Below, piece after piece: positions 11,227 through 21,469 of a stretch of 64,000 bases of DNA (positions are counted from its first letter, which is position 1; the number at the start of each line of letters is the position of its first letter). A model generated the notes under the pieces. It was not told where the DNA came from. It did not search any database and saw nothing but the letters and a program-made list of their open reading frames with translations. The stretch is from Silene conica (lineage: Eukaryota > Streptophyta > Magnoliopsida > Caryophyllales > Caryophyllaceae), in the NCBI GenBank assembly GCA_029255685.2, contig CM055319.2:11332747-11396746 (forward strand), in the 5' to 3' direction. The position numbers were made by a program, and so were the translations under genes.

Positions 11227-11533
11227 GGTCGACCGACCGGAAACTGAGGTCGGCCGACTGAAATTTGAATTTCCTGGGTTTCGAATTTACAGATCTGCAC
11301 TTTTCTGATGATAGTCGGTCGACCGACCCGAAACTGAGGTCGGCCGACCAGAACCATTGTTTTCCTGAGTTTAATTTTTTGCAGTTTCTGAATTTCTTTC
11401 GTAAATTGGTCGACCGGCCTTGTTTTACGGTCGACCGGCCTTGTTTTACGGTCGACCGACCGTCTGTTCTGCAAAAAATTACGTGTTTACTCATCAAAGT
11501 GGTCGACCGACCTACATATGCAGTCGGCCGACC
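11227..11533 (+). repeat. Four cassettes (one triple) in the predicted intron of A
   Basis: 12-mers start at 11227/11248, 11317/11338, 11408/11429/11450 and 11501/11522. Variants include GGTCGGCCGACC and GGTCGACCGGCC. All spacings within cassettes are 21 bp. The triple has identical spacers (TTGTTTTAC), so it grew by a recent 21-bp tandem duplication. Confidence 0.95.
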
Positions 11534-11646
11534 AAAGCCTGTTTTCTAAGTTTCTGTTTCTGCATTTTTCATGCCTAATTTTGTTAAAGCAATGTTTTCA
11601 CATGCTCATACGACTTATATCTTTATTTGAACTTTTCAGCTTTACG

Positions 11647-13077
11647 ATGTCTAGCCGTGATCAAGGTGGGAAGCGCGCACGCACTTCGGGTACAAGCACT
11701 TCTAGAGGACGTGTCTCTAGGACGCGAGGTTTGGCGGTGTAGGACACGGATAGTTTACCAAACTATCCGCAAATCACTTTCAGCACTCCGGCCCAGAAGG
11801 CCCGATTCCTCCATCTCACTGCCTACTGCGTGGTAGTGGCAACCCGTTTCCTTTCTGTTCCAGCCTTGCATGCTTTGGGATGCCACGACGAGGTAGTATC
11901 TTTGCTCATTGGGACCGGGTTTGCAGGACTCGTCACCATGGACGAGATCACCTACCGCCTTCTCACTCTTGAGTTCTTTTCCTCCTTCACCTTTGATTCA
12001 GGGGCACTTCGCTCCGGCTATGATAATTTTTGCATCTCTTTTCGCATGTTCAATGAAACATATGCTTTAACTTTAACCCAATTTGCTCAAATTTTAGGCT
12101 TGTCTTCTGAGGGTCTTACTGATGACCCCACGGGGTCGTATTCTGATATGTGGTCCTGTATTTCTGATTCCAGCGATGTGAAGAAGAAAAACAGTACCAT
12201 CCACCTTCCCACCCCCCGTTATTTTTTGCGTCTATTGGCCAACACTGTTTTCGGCCGCAAAGAGTCTCAAAATGTTAACAACATTGAGCTCTCCATTTTG
12301 TCTGGTTATCTTAACATCAGACGTACGGGTCAGCAGTTTTACAACACTGCTTATTTGGTCGCCTCTCATTTTGTGTCGGTGGGCGAGGGAACTTCCTTGA
12401 CTACTATTGTCTGTGGTGGGCTAGTCACCCGATTAGCCCGCTCTTTTGTACCCCAGTTCCCTCGCTATGAGGATGCGGTCGACCCTCTCTCCCGGTACAT
12501 GGACATGGCTTATGTCAGGTCCGTGCGTTGGGTAAACAGGAGAGATTATTGGAAGATAGACACCTATCTCAGTGACCGCATCCCCATCACCATGGCTCCC
12601 ACTATGCTTCCCCTTTCGAATGTTGTAGGGGAGACCCGACCATTACTCCCGTCTTACCGCCTCCCACTTAGGGGAGGCACCGCTAGAGGCTTCAGGGCCC
12701 CTGCTCCCGGTGGCCACCATACCACATCTGGGACGGGGTACCCATCTGATTTTACTGCTCCTCCTAATGTTTATGTTCCTCCTTTTGTTGATGACAGATC
12801 TATGCCACAAATGATGGCGAGTCTTTGCAGGCAGTTCAGCCAAAAACAGCTGAACGATAGTCTCTTCCAATACCCGGTTTACAGGGAGTATGCCACACAA
12901 GGTAGGCTCCCAACCGGCCCATGGACTCACCCCACCTGGTACACACCTCTCGCAGGCGGTCGTGACCACGGTGAAGTTTTAGGCTCTGCCTCAGGAACAG
13001 GAGTAGGGTCTGAGGAGGATGGCGATGAGGAGGAAGGAGAGGAGAGCCCTGAGCCGTTTTACGACTCAGAGGGCTAG
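11647..13077 (+). pseudogene. A ATHILA ORF-1-type protein gene, downstream of pol
   Basis: The ATG at 11647 opens with a basic, Ser/Arg-rich start (SSRDQGGKRARTSGTSTSRG). Most of the region (about 415 residues) is open, with the features FLSVPALHALGCHDEVVSLL, MDEITYRLLTLEFFSSF and ISFRMFNETYALTLTQFAQILGL. I recognise these as the ATHILA ORF-1 family (Pfam PF03078 type), though no search was run. It ends in an acidic tail (GSEEDGDEEEGEE). The biochemical role of the family is unknown; it occupies the env position but shows no signal peptide or membrane span. The gene has about one break. Because only A carries it, and its promoter is ringed by cassettes, it is a candidate binder of them; that is speculation. 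Confidence 0.7.
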
Positions 13078-13332
13078 GGACATGCTTAACCTTACCCTCT
13101 TTGGGGTTCGGTTTGGGGAGGTCCCCCTTGCTTGGCTCGGTTTGGGGAGGTCCACATTTCCTTTGTAAGTGTTTTCCTCCCTTAGATTTCCAATTTTCCT
13201 CTCTAGATTTTCAGTTTTCCCCTTCTTCCTCCTTAGACTCTTTTTGTAGTTTTTAGTCTTTTTCCTTTTCCTTTCTTTGTTTGCTTCTTTTTCGCCTACC
13301 CCCATCCCTATGCTGTGGTTGTATGCTGATGA

Positions 13333-13352
13333 GCACAATGGGGGCATTGTGC
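13333..13352 (+). promoter_or_regulatory. Conserved GCACAATG hairpin (A)
   Basis: GCACAATG, loop GGGG, CATTGTGC: a perfect 8-bp stem. The same stem with loop GGGA is found in B (23224) and C (53254), each time followed by a GGTTTGGGGA box. Confidence 0.75.
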
Positions 13353-14093
13353 GTTTTGGTTTGGGGAGGGTGTTTGCATACTCCTTTGTGAGTATGCAAT
13401 TGTTTTTGTGTCTTTTGTTTTTCCTTCCTTTAGGTGTTTTTCTTGTTTTCATCCTCTCTTGTCGCGTGTTCTTCCCTGTCGCGCATTCTTCTCTGTCTTA
13501 AGTTTTTAGGTCGAGTCGGAACGGATAAATACAAGTCATGCCTCACATATCATTTATTGCTTTGCCTTGCATTTTTCAAAAATTTTCAAGCTAGTCTTTT
13601 GCATTATCTACGAGTTTTTGTTGATTTCATGCTAAATTATTAGACTTGACTCTCTTCTTGGCAAGCTACTACATATTCTAAGGATTAGAGCTTAATAAAT
13701 CGGTGACATCCATGACCGATTTCATATAGGTTTGTGAGTAGTTTCTCCTCTTGAGGCATGTTACATCAATATGCATAAACATGAATTTTGTCTTCTTAAT
13801 ACCTGTATGCATTCGGGTTGTGGTTTGTTGACACATATGGTAGAGGTACCCCTTTCTCATTATTCCCATTATCCCCACATAGCCAAATTGAATTCTTTTA
13901 CCCATTTGCTACATTCTAAAAATTGCCTACCCTAGCCGAGCTAGTAAATTAGTGATGGGACTGTTTTTCTTGCCATCCTTTGGTTTATGCTTCATTGATA
14001 AATTTTAATTTTGGGAGAATGAAAAAAAAAAAAAAAGAAAAAAAAGAAAAAAAAACTGCTGAAAAAAAAACGAAACAGCCTGTTTTCAAGGCT

Positions 14094-14126
14094 GGTCGGT
14101 CGACCAGTTTCCCCGGTCGGTCGACC
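14094..14126 (+). repeat. Cassette 699 bp before the A 3' LTR, inverted form
   Basis: Two copies of GGTCGGTCGACC, the reverse complement of the main 12-mer, start at 14094 and 14115. They sit in an A/G-rich tract, as do the equivalent cassettes of B and C. Confidence 0.95.
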
Positions 14127-14540
14127 AGGACCATTGGATAGGTTAGTTTTTCTGAAAAAAAAAGAAGAAAAAAAAAAAAGAAAAGAAAAAGTTGGAAGAT
14201 TTGTGATTTTTGCTCCAAAACTTTGAGCATTGGCATGTATGAAAGAAAAAGCAAACAATAAGAAGTGATCTTATAGTATGGATAGACGGTTGTTAGCTCG
14301 GTTTAACCCTTCTTCCCATAACTTATTTTAAGCCCCTTCTTACCTTTAGCCTCACAATTCCAAATTTGCCTTGGCATGTGTCATGGTTATCTAGTGTGGG
14401 AATGCATATGTACGGTTGTAGAGATTCTATTCATGTTAGATTGCAGGCATGTTCTTACGGGTCGTAGATAGGTGAGAGTCCTTACTTTTATTTATCTTCT
14501 TATCTTTCACATATACATTTGACCCTTTGCTTTCATGAGT

Positions 14541-14565
14541 GTCTCGAGCGTACCGCGAGAGTCCA
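14541..14565 (+). other. Conserved 3' block (A)
   Basis: GTCTCGAGCGTACCGCGAGA followed by GTCCA, an imperfect inverted repeat. It is identical in B (24491) and C (54520), 225-252 bp before each 3' LTR. Function unknown. Confidence 0.7.
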
Positions 14566-14792
14566 ATTAGAATGAGTCTTGCAAGGTTGAAATTTTAGCA
14601 TGCTTTTCCAACATGACTAACTCGTTTTGCTCTTGACATTATGTTTGATTATAGTTGAAGGATGCATTAAATTGGTTAGGCATAGTGTTGTGTTTGGTTG
14701 TGAAAAGTATGAAATCCGTTCCATTAGAAGTTTTATTTTCTTTTGAGTCTTAGTGCTTGCTTGAGGACAAGCAAGGTTTGGTCTGGGGAGTT

Positions 14793-16120
14793 TGATACGT
14801 GCCTATTTTATGCATTTTATTTACTCTTTTGGCACGTATTTTCTTACACTTTCGTGACTTTTAGTTGCTTTTTCTCCCGAAACGGTTTACTTTGGCATTT
14901 CTATGTTTTATATGTAGGAATACGCGGAAGTGAGCAAAACCAAGCCTTATTTGCCTTTAGGAAGCTGTTTTGAGTACTAATATGGAGCAAGGATCCGGAT
15001 GGTGCATTCAAGTATTGTTATCGGGCCAGATCAAAGCTGAAAAGAACGAGAAGCGGTCGACCGACCTGCAATATAGGTCGACCGACCGATGTCCAGTTCG
15101 CAAAGAGGCCCAGTTCACAGAAGCCCAAATTCGCATGAAATAAACCCGCATCGCCAGAATTGGTCGACCGACCGATAATATAGGTCGACCGACCACCAGC
15201 TGTTTGGGGACTTCTGTTTTCTTATTTTCTATTTTTCCTAATCTTGTAATAATTCTTATTTAAGGAGACCTAGACTCTTCAATTAGGTTAAGCAATTTTA
15301 TGAAGCAAGTAATTCCATTAGAAAGAACCTCTTTATTTTACCAAGCACTCTATGTTTGAAGAACTCCATTGTTAGATTTTGGTACCAAGCTTTTATCTTT
15401 GTTCTTAGATTTTTCATTCAAGTTGTAAGTTTGCTATAATTAATCTTTCCTTTTAATTCAATCTTGTTATTCATATTGTTGTTATTTCTTATTTCATGTT
15501 TACCCTTTTATTGTCATCTTTAATTATGTTCATCTCTTTAATTTTCTTAGTAATTGTTAGTTCCATAATTAAAAGTATGCATAGCTAATTCTTGTGATTG
15601 GGAATAAGGGGAACCATGATAAAGACTTGACTTTGATAAGTTTGATGATTAAATTACCAATCCCCCATTGTTGTTGGTGAACTAATCCTTAGGATTGAAA
15701 GATTACTAGGATTAGTTTAACAACAACTTTGGGATCGCCCTTGAACGAAAGTTTAGTGCTTTTCTAGGAACCCTAAGACCGTAAGGATTGGGTAGAATAT
15801 TGACCAAAAGGTTTATTCTTTGTTCCTTGGGATTGTGTTATTTGATTATTTTACCCGTCATTGACTTGTTTTGACCATGGGGAACCAAAGTTCCTAATCT
15901 CCTTTTTATCTTATTTTAATTTTCTTGTTAGTTTGCTACCTTAGTTGTTAGTTTAAATCTCAAATCAAAACCCCCCTTTTTTGGTTACTTGCAATAGACT
16001 TTAAATTTACAAACATAATTTACCCTGTCTCTCTGTGGTTCGACCCTTGACTTATCCTATCTGAGTTTAAGCTGAGGTTTTATAAATCTTATCTTTGGCA
16101 CCCCTCAACGACGGGTGTCA
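14793..16120 (+). repeat. A 3' LTR
   Basis: 1328 bp, the same length as the 5' LTR and different at about two sites. It carries the same two cassettes at 15055-15087 and 15162-15194. Followed by the target duplication ATTGT. Confidence 0.95.
15055..15194 (+). repeat. Two cassettes in the A 3' LTR
   Basis: 12-mers start at 15055, 15076, 15162 and 15183; they are copies of those in the 5' LTR. Confidence 0.95.
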
Positions 16121-16484
16121 ATTGTTGTTTATGTTTTATCTGTTTTACCTACTCAACCTCGTGGTTGACCCTGTGTATTCGTGTGACACCTACGATGATT
16201 CGGAATGGGGAGTAGATTTTACAGGAAAGAGACAGATGGGCTTGGAGCTGGGACGGGAATGTGAGATGCGGACTTGGGACCGACTTAGAATTGTAGTCAT
16301 CAGTTGTACTTTTATTCTGCCTTGTAACTTCTGTAATAGCAAACTTTAAATTGTATCACTTCTATGTAATGAGCTTTGGGAGTTTTACTTTGTTATTCAC
16401 TACCTCGGTTAATCCGAGATGGTAACAGCCTTGGTTATTTGAGAATGTCTGGCTAAAGGCTCTTAAATAAACGGGGGTGTTACA
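16121..16484 (+). repeat. LARD 5' LTR, right segment
   Basis: Resumes the LARD LTR after A; it begins with the second ATTGT target copy and ends GGGGGTGTTACA. It contains a small hairpin, CTCGG TTAAT CCGAG (16404-16418), that is also present in the 3' LTR and, with another loop, in the F LTR. Confidence 0.92.
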
Positions 16485-16487
16485 AAG

Positions 16488-16498
16488 TGGTATCAGAG
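16488..16498 (+). promoter_or_regulatory. LARD primer binding site, initiator Met-tRNA type
   Basis: TGGTATCAGAG starts three bases after the LTR end. It matches the primer site used by many gypsy and copia elements. Confidence 0.9.
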
Positions 16499-19400
16499 AG
16501 AACGATCCTCAGGCCTAACCCAAATGAATAATAATGAACATAGGAAGAGTCTAATAAAATGAACCCCGAGATGAAACTGATAGGAGCCCCAAAAAGGAAC
16601 GGGATGAGTTAGGGGCCTCCTCACACCAAACCATGGGCCCTTTCGGTTCTGTCTCGGGAACCCAATGAGAGTAATTGAAGAGTGGGGTAGACGGTATAGT
16701 GACCCAGTTATATTGTACTAACGTTTTCGCAGGAGAAGAACGAGGTAAGTAATATGTGAGTTATGATTAATGATGTGCGTTGGAAGGATATGTGTGATAT
16801 GAAATGTGGGTCGATATGGATGATTGAATTGAAATTTTCAGAGTTTGGAGGTGTATTTGTTGAGCAATAGTTAAGGGTGATGTGATCATATGATGTTGGT
16901 ATTTTGAAATGTTATACGATTATCAGGTATTTAAATGACTATCGTTATTATATGATATTGATGTTTAACTCTTTGGAAGGATGAGTAATTCTATTGATCT
17001 TATCATATGTTATGGTAACCTATGTCTAGTGATATGCGGAATGTGTTGCCCTAAGCCATGAATGTATATAGTTATGTGTTGCATATATAGTACTTAAAAT
17101 TTTGCGCCTTATATACGCATTTAAATTCGTTAGAAAGTTAGTAATCAATAAGGGACATAGTAGTAGTTCCTAGTTATATTTCCGTACTTGGATAAGTTGT
17201 GTTTTTGCGATAGTAGAAACTAATTTATTTAGATACACATGTATAACAATCAAGTTATTTAGTTGATTTTACTTTCAGTTTAAAATCTTACCGTGTTCTA
17301 TGTGGCAATTAAAGTTTGAATGATGCATACATGCTAATATGGTGGTGTCTATACTTCAAACGACATGTCAACATGTTTTGGAAAAAAAATGGCTACATTT
17401 AAATGTGATAATGTGAGTGATTTTAAAGAACAAAATTTTGATAAAATTTCAGAATGTTACCTTGCTCGCGAGAGCTGCCATTTAAAATGTGTTCTTTATA
17501 TGTGTATGAAAATTTTATGTATGATAACCTTCTAAGTTGGGCTTACAATGCTTTTGGTTTCACGTTAATAGGAGTTGTATTTTGAGAGAAATAAATCTTT
17601 TGGTTGATAGGGGTCAGATTGTTACTGCACGTTTCTGTTTTGATCCATGTTTTGTAAATGTAGTCACTTAAAACGTGTTTACTTTTATGTATAATACCAA
17701 CTCTATTGTTTAGAATGTTCGTTCACGTTTCCAAAATGATAAGTTATGTAAAATCTTACCGAGTCGTTATTTAATTGTGATTTTTGCAAGTTGTCCATTT
17801 TTTTTTTCCGATGAATTGCAGTAAAGGTCCTGTCCAAACCATTTAAGTTGTCAAAATTGTTATAAATGATTTTCTTGAGATATGTATCTGCTTTTGTTTC
17901 CTATGATTAGTTAATTCATTACTTTTTCTAAAAACTATAATAGCTCGCAAGATAACTAAGTAGATATGTAATAACAATTTGTGTAAATTGCTACATAATG
18001 TTTAATTGGTGAAATTGTGAGCTATGTAAGCTTCATATAAAAGTTTAATCAAATGTGAATCATGTGATGTGACCATGTGATATCCTGATATGGCATTAGT
18101 AACATGAGTAGTAGGCATATGATAGGAATATGAACCTTACTTTATGATAACTTCATCTTGCTTACTTTTATGTAAGATAGTTTCAATTATACTGACACTC
18201 TTACTTTCTAGGGATATGACCTCCAAATAATGATGTGATGTTAAAATCATATTATCAGAGAAGAGTCTTGACAAGCGGTTGAATGAAATTGGACTTATAA
18301 ACTTATTAGCATGATAAAGCAATCTAATTATTATACGTAATGACAATCATTTTGAACGATGTTAATCGTGTTGATGTTCTTTCATATATTTATGGTATAT
18401 AGTTGTCTAGATCGCTGAGATAATAACCTGTATAACACCTCCATGTATATTGTTATGTCACAGACTGAATTGCATTTGCTATGTTTAAAAATATGATCAT
18501 ACTATTTTGAGTTATCAATTAGTTGACATGTGATATATGAAGTACTAGTCTTGTGAATTCGTTACTTTTATCGTTAAATTTTGTTTTCATAATTCATGAA
18601 CTACAAGAACAATGTTTTAGTAAAGGGAGTCAGAATGTCTCCGTGTAGACTTGTTTCGATCTATAACTTGTAAAATTGTCTTTGAGTCGTGTTTATAAAT
18701 TTCAAAATATTTTCAAAGTGATAAACCAGGATAAAGCTTGATGTTTGATAATTATGGTGATTGTTTGCAATATGACAATTCTGTAGCTATGTGTCGAGGA
18801 AATCCTGCTTGAATGTTAATCGTTGAGCATTGTATAAAACCCTTATTGTGCAAGTCGTATCTAATAGTAGCTTCATGATAAATTATGTAATGTGAGTGGA
18901 CGAGAAATGTACCTAAGTGATTTTGTTAACTTATTGATATCTGAGAATGTTAAACGATCTTGCGAGTCTATGAGTTGTGTATGTCTTGTGAAATATGTCA
19001 ATGTTCCATGTTTAATTACGTTAATTAATTTTGCATTGTGTCATTTCCTAAATATGATTTTGCTTCTTAATATGATTATGAGCATGAAACATTTTAATTT
19101 GTCAAGTGTGAACTATGAGCTTCTTGATTGTTTACATTGTTGTAAAGATATTAGATTTGTGATAAAAATTTCAAAGGTATGTAAGTGTTAGCTACCCTGA
19201 TTCTGCTTTACTGCGTAACACGGTTTCTACCGATCCTAATACTCTTATTTTGTTCAAGGTTATATGATTACATGATAATTGATATGAGTTTATTACGAGT
19301 GCTTACTTGAGTTGAATATTAGTAGTTGCTATTCTATTTTGATAGTTAATATTTTCTATTGATAAGATAATTCTTTTATTTGTGATACGGGTTGAGTTGT

Positions 19401-19665
19401 GAGATGGATAAACTTGTCGCAGTTGATTAGTTTGTGTTCGGTATAATAATCCTGTATTAGGTTGGTTTGGTATAGTGTACAATTCTTGTTTATGAACATT
19501 GGAATTGCAAGGATAATTAACTGATGGGATATAGGCTGCTCGTGAGTCTAGTACAAAGACAATGCTTAGATTGAGATTGGATTTTAGTGTTGTATCGAGT
19601 TGTCGTATTCTTTGACCTTGACTTGTGGGTAAGTAGCTTAGACTTATGGTCTAACTGTTGAGCAC
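16499..19665 (+). other. LARD internal region, left part (non-coding)
   Basis: About 3.2 kb, AT-rich, with no reading frame that resembles gag, protease, RT or integrase on either strand. The longest open frames are under 100 codons and look random. The first 200 bases after the PBS are less AT-rich. Ends with AGCAC (19661-19665), the left target duplication of B. Confidence 0.75.
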
Positions 19666-20109
19666 TGATGCGTGCCTATTTTATGATGTTTTACATCTAT
19701 TTTTACACGCATTTTGTCGCTCATTTACGATGTTTTAGCATTTATTTCCCAACAATTGTCTACTTTCGTATTTTTATGCTCTTTTGCAGATTTATGCGGA
19801 AAAGGGACGATTTTATACCAAATTTATGCCCTCGGGACTTTTCATGACTAAGGACAAGAATGAACGAAGCCTAGCGCACATTTCAAGGCCTAAAGATAGC
19901 TTTAACAAGCAAAGAATTGATCCACGACATTGCAGCCTGTTTCAAATGGCTATATCTCGAGTTCTAGAGCTGATAATGGAGTGATTCCAGTTGGAGGTGA
20001 AATTTTATCCTCTTAGCTTTCCAACGCCGCAAGAATCGCTTGATTATGATAAGTAACAAAGAAATGGCAGCTGTTTTAAGATCGACGCGCGCTGCAGTCC
20101 CGACAATTG

Positions 20110-20142
20110 GGTCAACCGACCTACTAACTGAGTCGACCGACC
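20110..20142 (+). repeat. Cassette upstream of the TATA box, B 5' LTR
   Basis: 12-mers GGTCAACCGACC (20110) and AGTCGACCGACC (20131), 21 bp apart. Both match the consensus better in the 3' LTR copy (25159), so the consensus was probably the ancestral state. Confidence 0.93.
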
Positions 20143-20215
20143 ACAGCACTGACCCAGAAGTTTCCGCGAAGCCCATTAAAGTGTTTAGGTCATTGGGAAA
20201 CTCTTTATTTCCGCC

Positions 20216-20222
20216 TATTTAA
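20216..20222 (+). promoter_or_regulatory. Putative TATA box of the B LTR
   Basis: TATTTAA, 74 bp after the cassette. A T/C-rich leader and the sequence GTGATTAGGGTT, also seen in C, follow. Confidence 0.55.
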
Positions 20223-20667
20223 GCCAAATTTCGTGATTAGGGTTAGACATCAAGATTTCCATCAAGTTTTCTACCTAGTTTTTATCATAGAGTTACATCT
20301 AGTTTTAGTTTTAATCTTTCCATAATCACCAAACACTTTTCTTTAGTTTTATATATTGTTCTTTATCAATCTTTCAACATTAATCAATAAAGCTTGTTCT
20401 TTTCCGCCTTAATCCTTATTTCCGGTAATTCCTCTTTTAATTTATGTTTTATTATTGTTAGTTTATAATTATTGCATACGGTTAGGTTAGAATCCCAAGC
20501 CTTTATTATTATTGCTTGTTTAGATTGATGTTCTTTACAATTTCCATGTTTATTCCTATTTTTATTATTGTTTCAATAGTTATGAGTAGCTAATTTCATA
20601 TGTTAGGATGTAGGGAGTAAATATGCATAGGTAGTATAATTCCCGAATTGACATGTCGCAGGCAGGA

Positions 20668-20700
20668 GGTCGACCGACCACCATTACAGGTCGGCCGACC
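20668..20700 (+). repeat. Second cassette of the B 5' LTR
   Basis: GGTCGACCGACC (20668) and GGTCGGCCGACC (20689), 21 bp apart, spacer ACCATTACA. The site corresponds to the 49081 cluster of the C LTR. Confidence 0.95.
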
Positions 20701-21297
20701 GACTCGTGTTCGAATTCCGTTTCGCTTTTATTTGTAGACTATAATAACCTACAATGAGACCAAAAGGAGACTTGTAGGATGTTAGTATTGACCTACCCAA
20801 GATTGAGAGATTTGGGAAGGGCATTGGTTTACATCTTAAGACGGATAGGTTACTTAAGACTGAAAGGTTTGTGACCTAGAATTTAGGAATCACCCTTATT
20901 GTTGACACCCAATAATTGTGAGACCTAGGAACTAATAGCATAGACCGAAAGGAGCTATTAGGTAGCATAGACCTAAAGGATATGTTACACCCCTTACGCG
21001 ACTGCAATACATGTTGACTTAGGATTTATATTATCTTAGCTGTTTATTACCCAAACATCCTAGCATCTCTTTTATTATATTTTTATTCTCATCTTTATTT
21101 ACTTGTTTTACCTTATTCTTAGACTTAGTAACAACCAATCAAAACACCCCTCTTTTTATTATTACTTAATAGATTAAAAATTAGCAAACATAATTAACCT
21201 TGTCTCTCTGTGGTTCGACCCTTACTATCACTATCTATAGTTTTAGTTTGGTTTATAAATATTATCTTTGACACCCACAACGACGGGTATCAAATTT

Positions 21298-21315
21298 TGG
21301 CGCCGTTGCCGGGGA
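21298..21315 (+). promoter_or_regulatory. B primer binding site, tRNA-Asp type
   Basis: TGGCGCCGTTGCCGGGGA, five bases after the LTR. Confidence 0.9.
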
Positions 21316-21357
21316 GACGGTATAATTTTGTTTGTTAGTTTTTAGTTTATTTTCCTT

Positions 21358-21385
21358 GTCTTAAGGAACTTCGGTTCCTTAAGAC
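21358..21385 (+). promoter_or_regulatory. B leader hairpin
   Basis: Perfect 12-bp stem GTCTTAAGGAAC / GTTCCTTAAGAC with loop TTCG. As RNA this is a C(UUCG)G tetraloop, one of the most stable known. Confidence 0.82.
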
Positions 21386-21469
21386 CGTTACTTACCTTTT
21401 CTTCTAGTTTTGTTTCAGAAGACAGGTTTTTGAGAGGAAGACTTGAGTACTCTCAGTGCTATTGCGATC

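Larger units (their letters stand above)
10437..11646 (+). promoter_or_regulatory. Candidate internal promoter and 5'-UTR intron of A
   Basis: This stretch between pol and the ATHILA-type gene looks like a plant promoter and leader. It holds two cassettes (10612, 10712), then a C/T-rich Y-patch (about 10821-10860), a telo-box AAACCCTAA (10862-10870), a C/T-rich leader, and a splice donor CAAG followed by GTATGT (GT at 10935-10936). It ends with an acceptor after a T-rich tract (TTTTCAG, AG at 11638-11639) eight bases before the ATG at 11647. The predicted intron is 705 nt and carries four more cassettes. No clear TATA box was seen. Use of spliced messages for downstream genes is known in plant env-position elements; here it is inferred. 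Confidence 0.6.
13078..14792 (+). other. A 3' non-coding region
   Basis: No gene seen. It holds repeated PPT-like boxes (GGTTTGGGGAGG near 13110 and 13137, and GGTTTGGGGAGGG near 13359), the GCACAATG hairpin, a purine-rich A/G tract (about 14020-14190) around a cassette, the conserved block at 14541-14565, and the terminal polypurine tract (GGTTTGGTCTGGGGAG) just before the 3' LTR. Confidence 0.7.
3798..16120 (+). mobile_element. Element A: Athila-like Ty3/gypsy retrotransposon, looks nearly whole
   Basis: 12,323 bp with 1328-bp LTRs, a tRNA-Asp-type PBS, one long gag-pol frame, and an ATHILA-type downstream gene. The target duplication ATTGT is present on both sides (3793-3797 and 16121-16125), and the empty site is visible in the LARD 3' LTR near 29070. 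The LTRs differ at about two sites in 1328, so the insertion is very young, of the order of 0.06-0.11 million years. Gag-pol looks whole; the downstream gene has about one break. It carries 13 of the paired 12-mer cassettes. Confidence 0.95.
19666..21292 (+). repeat. B 5' LTR
   Basis: 1627 bp, TGATGCGTGCC...GGGTATCA. Closer to the C LTR than to the A LTR over its first 200 bp. Contains cassettes at 20110 and 20668. Confidence 0.95.

Noticed and set aside
11227-11533. CRISPR-like array
   Set aside because: Only two or three repeat units with 9-bp spacers, in plant retrotransposon DNA; no cas genes. Spacers are far too short.
11150-11549. Frames rich in VDRP or VGRP repeats
   Set aside because: Direct translation of the 21-bp cassettes in an intron; no start context or domain. 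The same applies at 4013-4201, 48428-48742 and 54980-55294.
13985-14258. Phe-rich - strand frames
   Set aside because: Reverse translation of the A/G-rich tract of element A.
16095-16349. Short frame MAPLNDGCQLLFMFYLFYLL...
   Set aside because: It crosses the A/LARD junction and repeats at 28996-29259 in the other LTR; not a gene.
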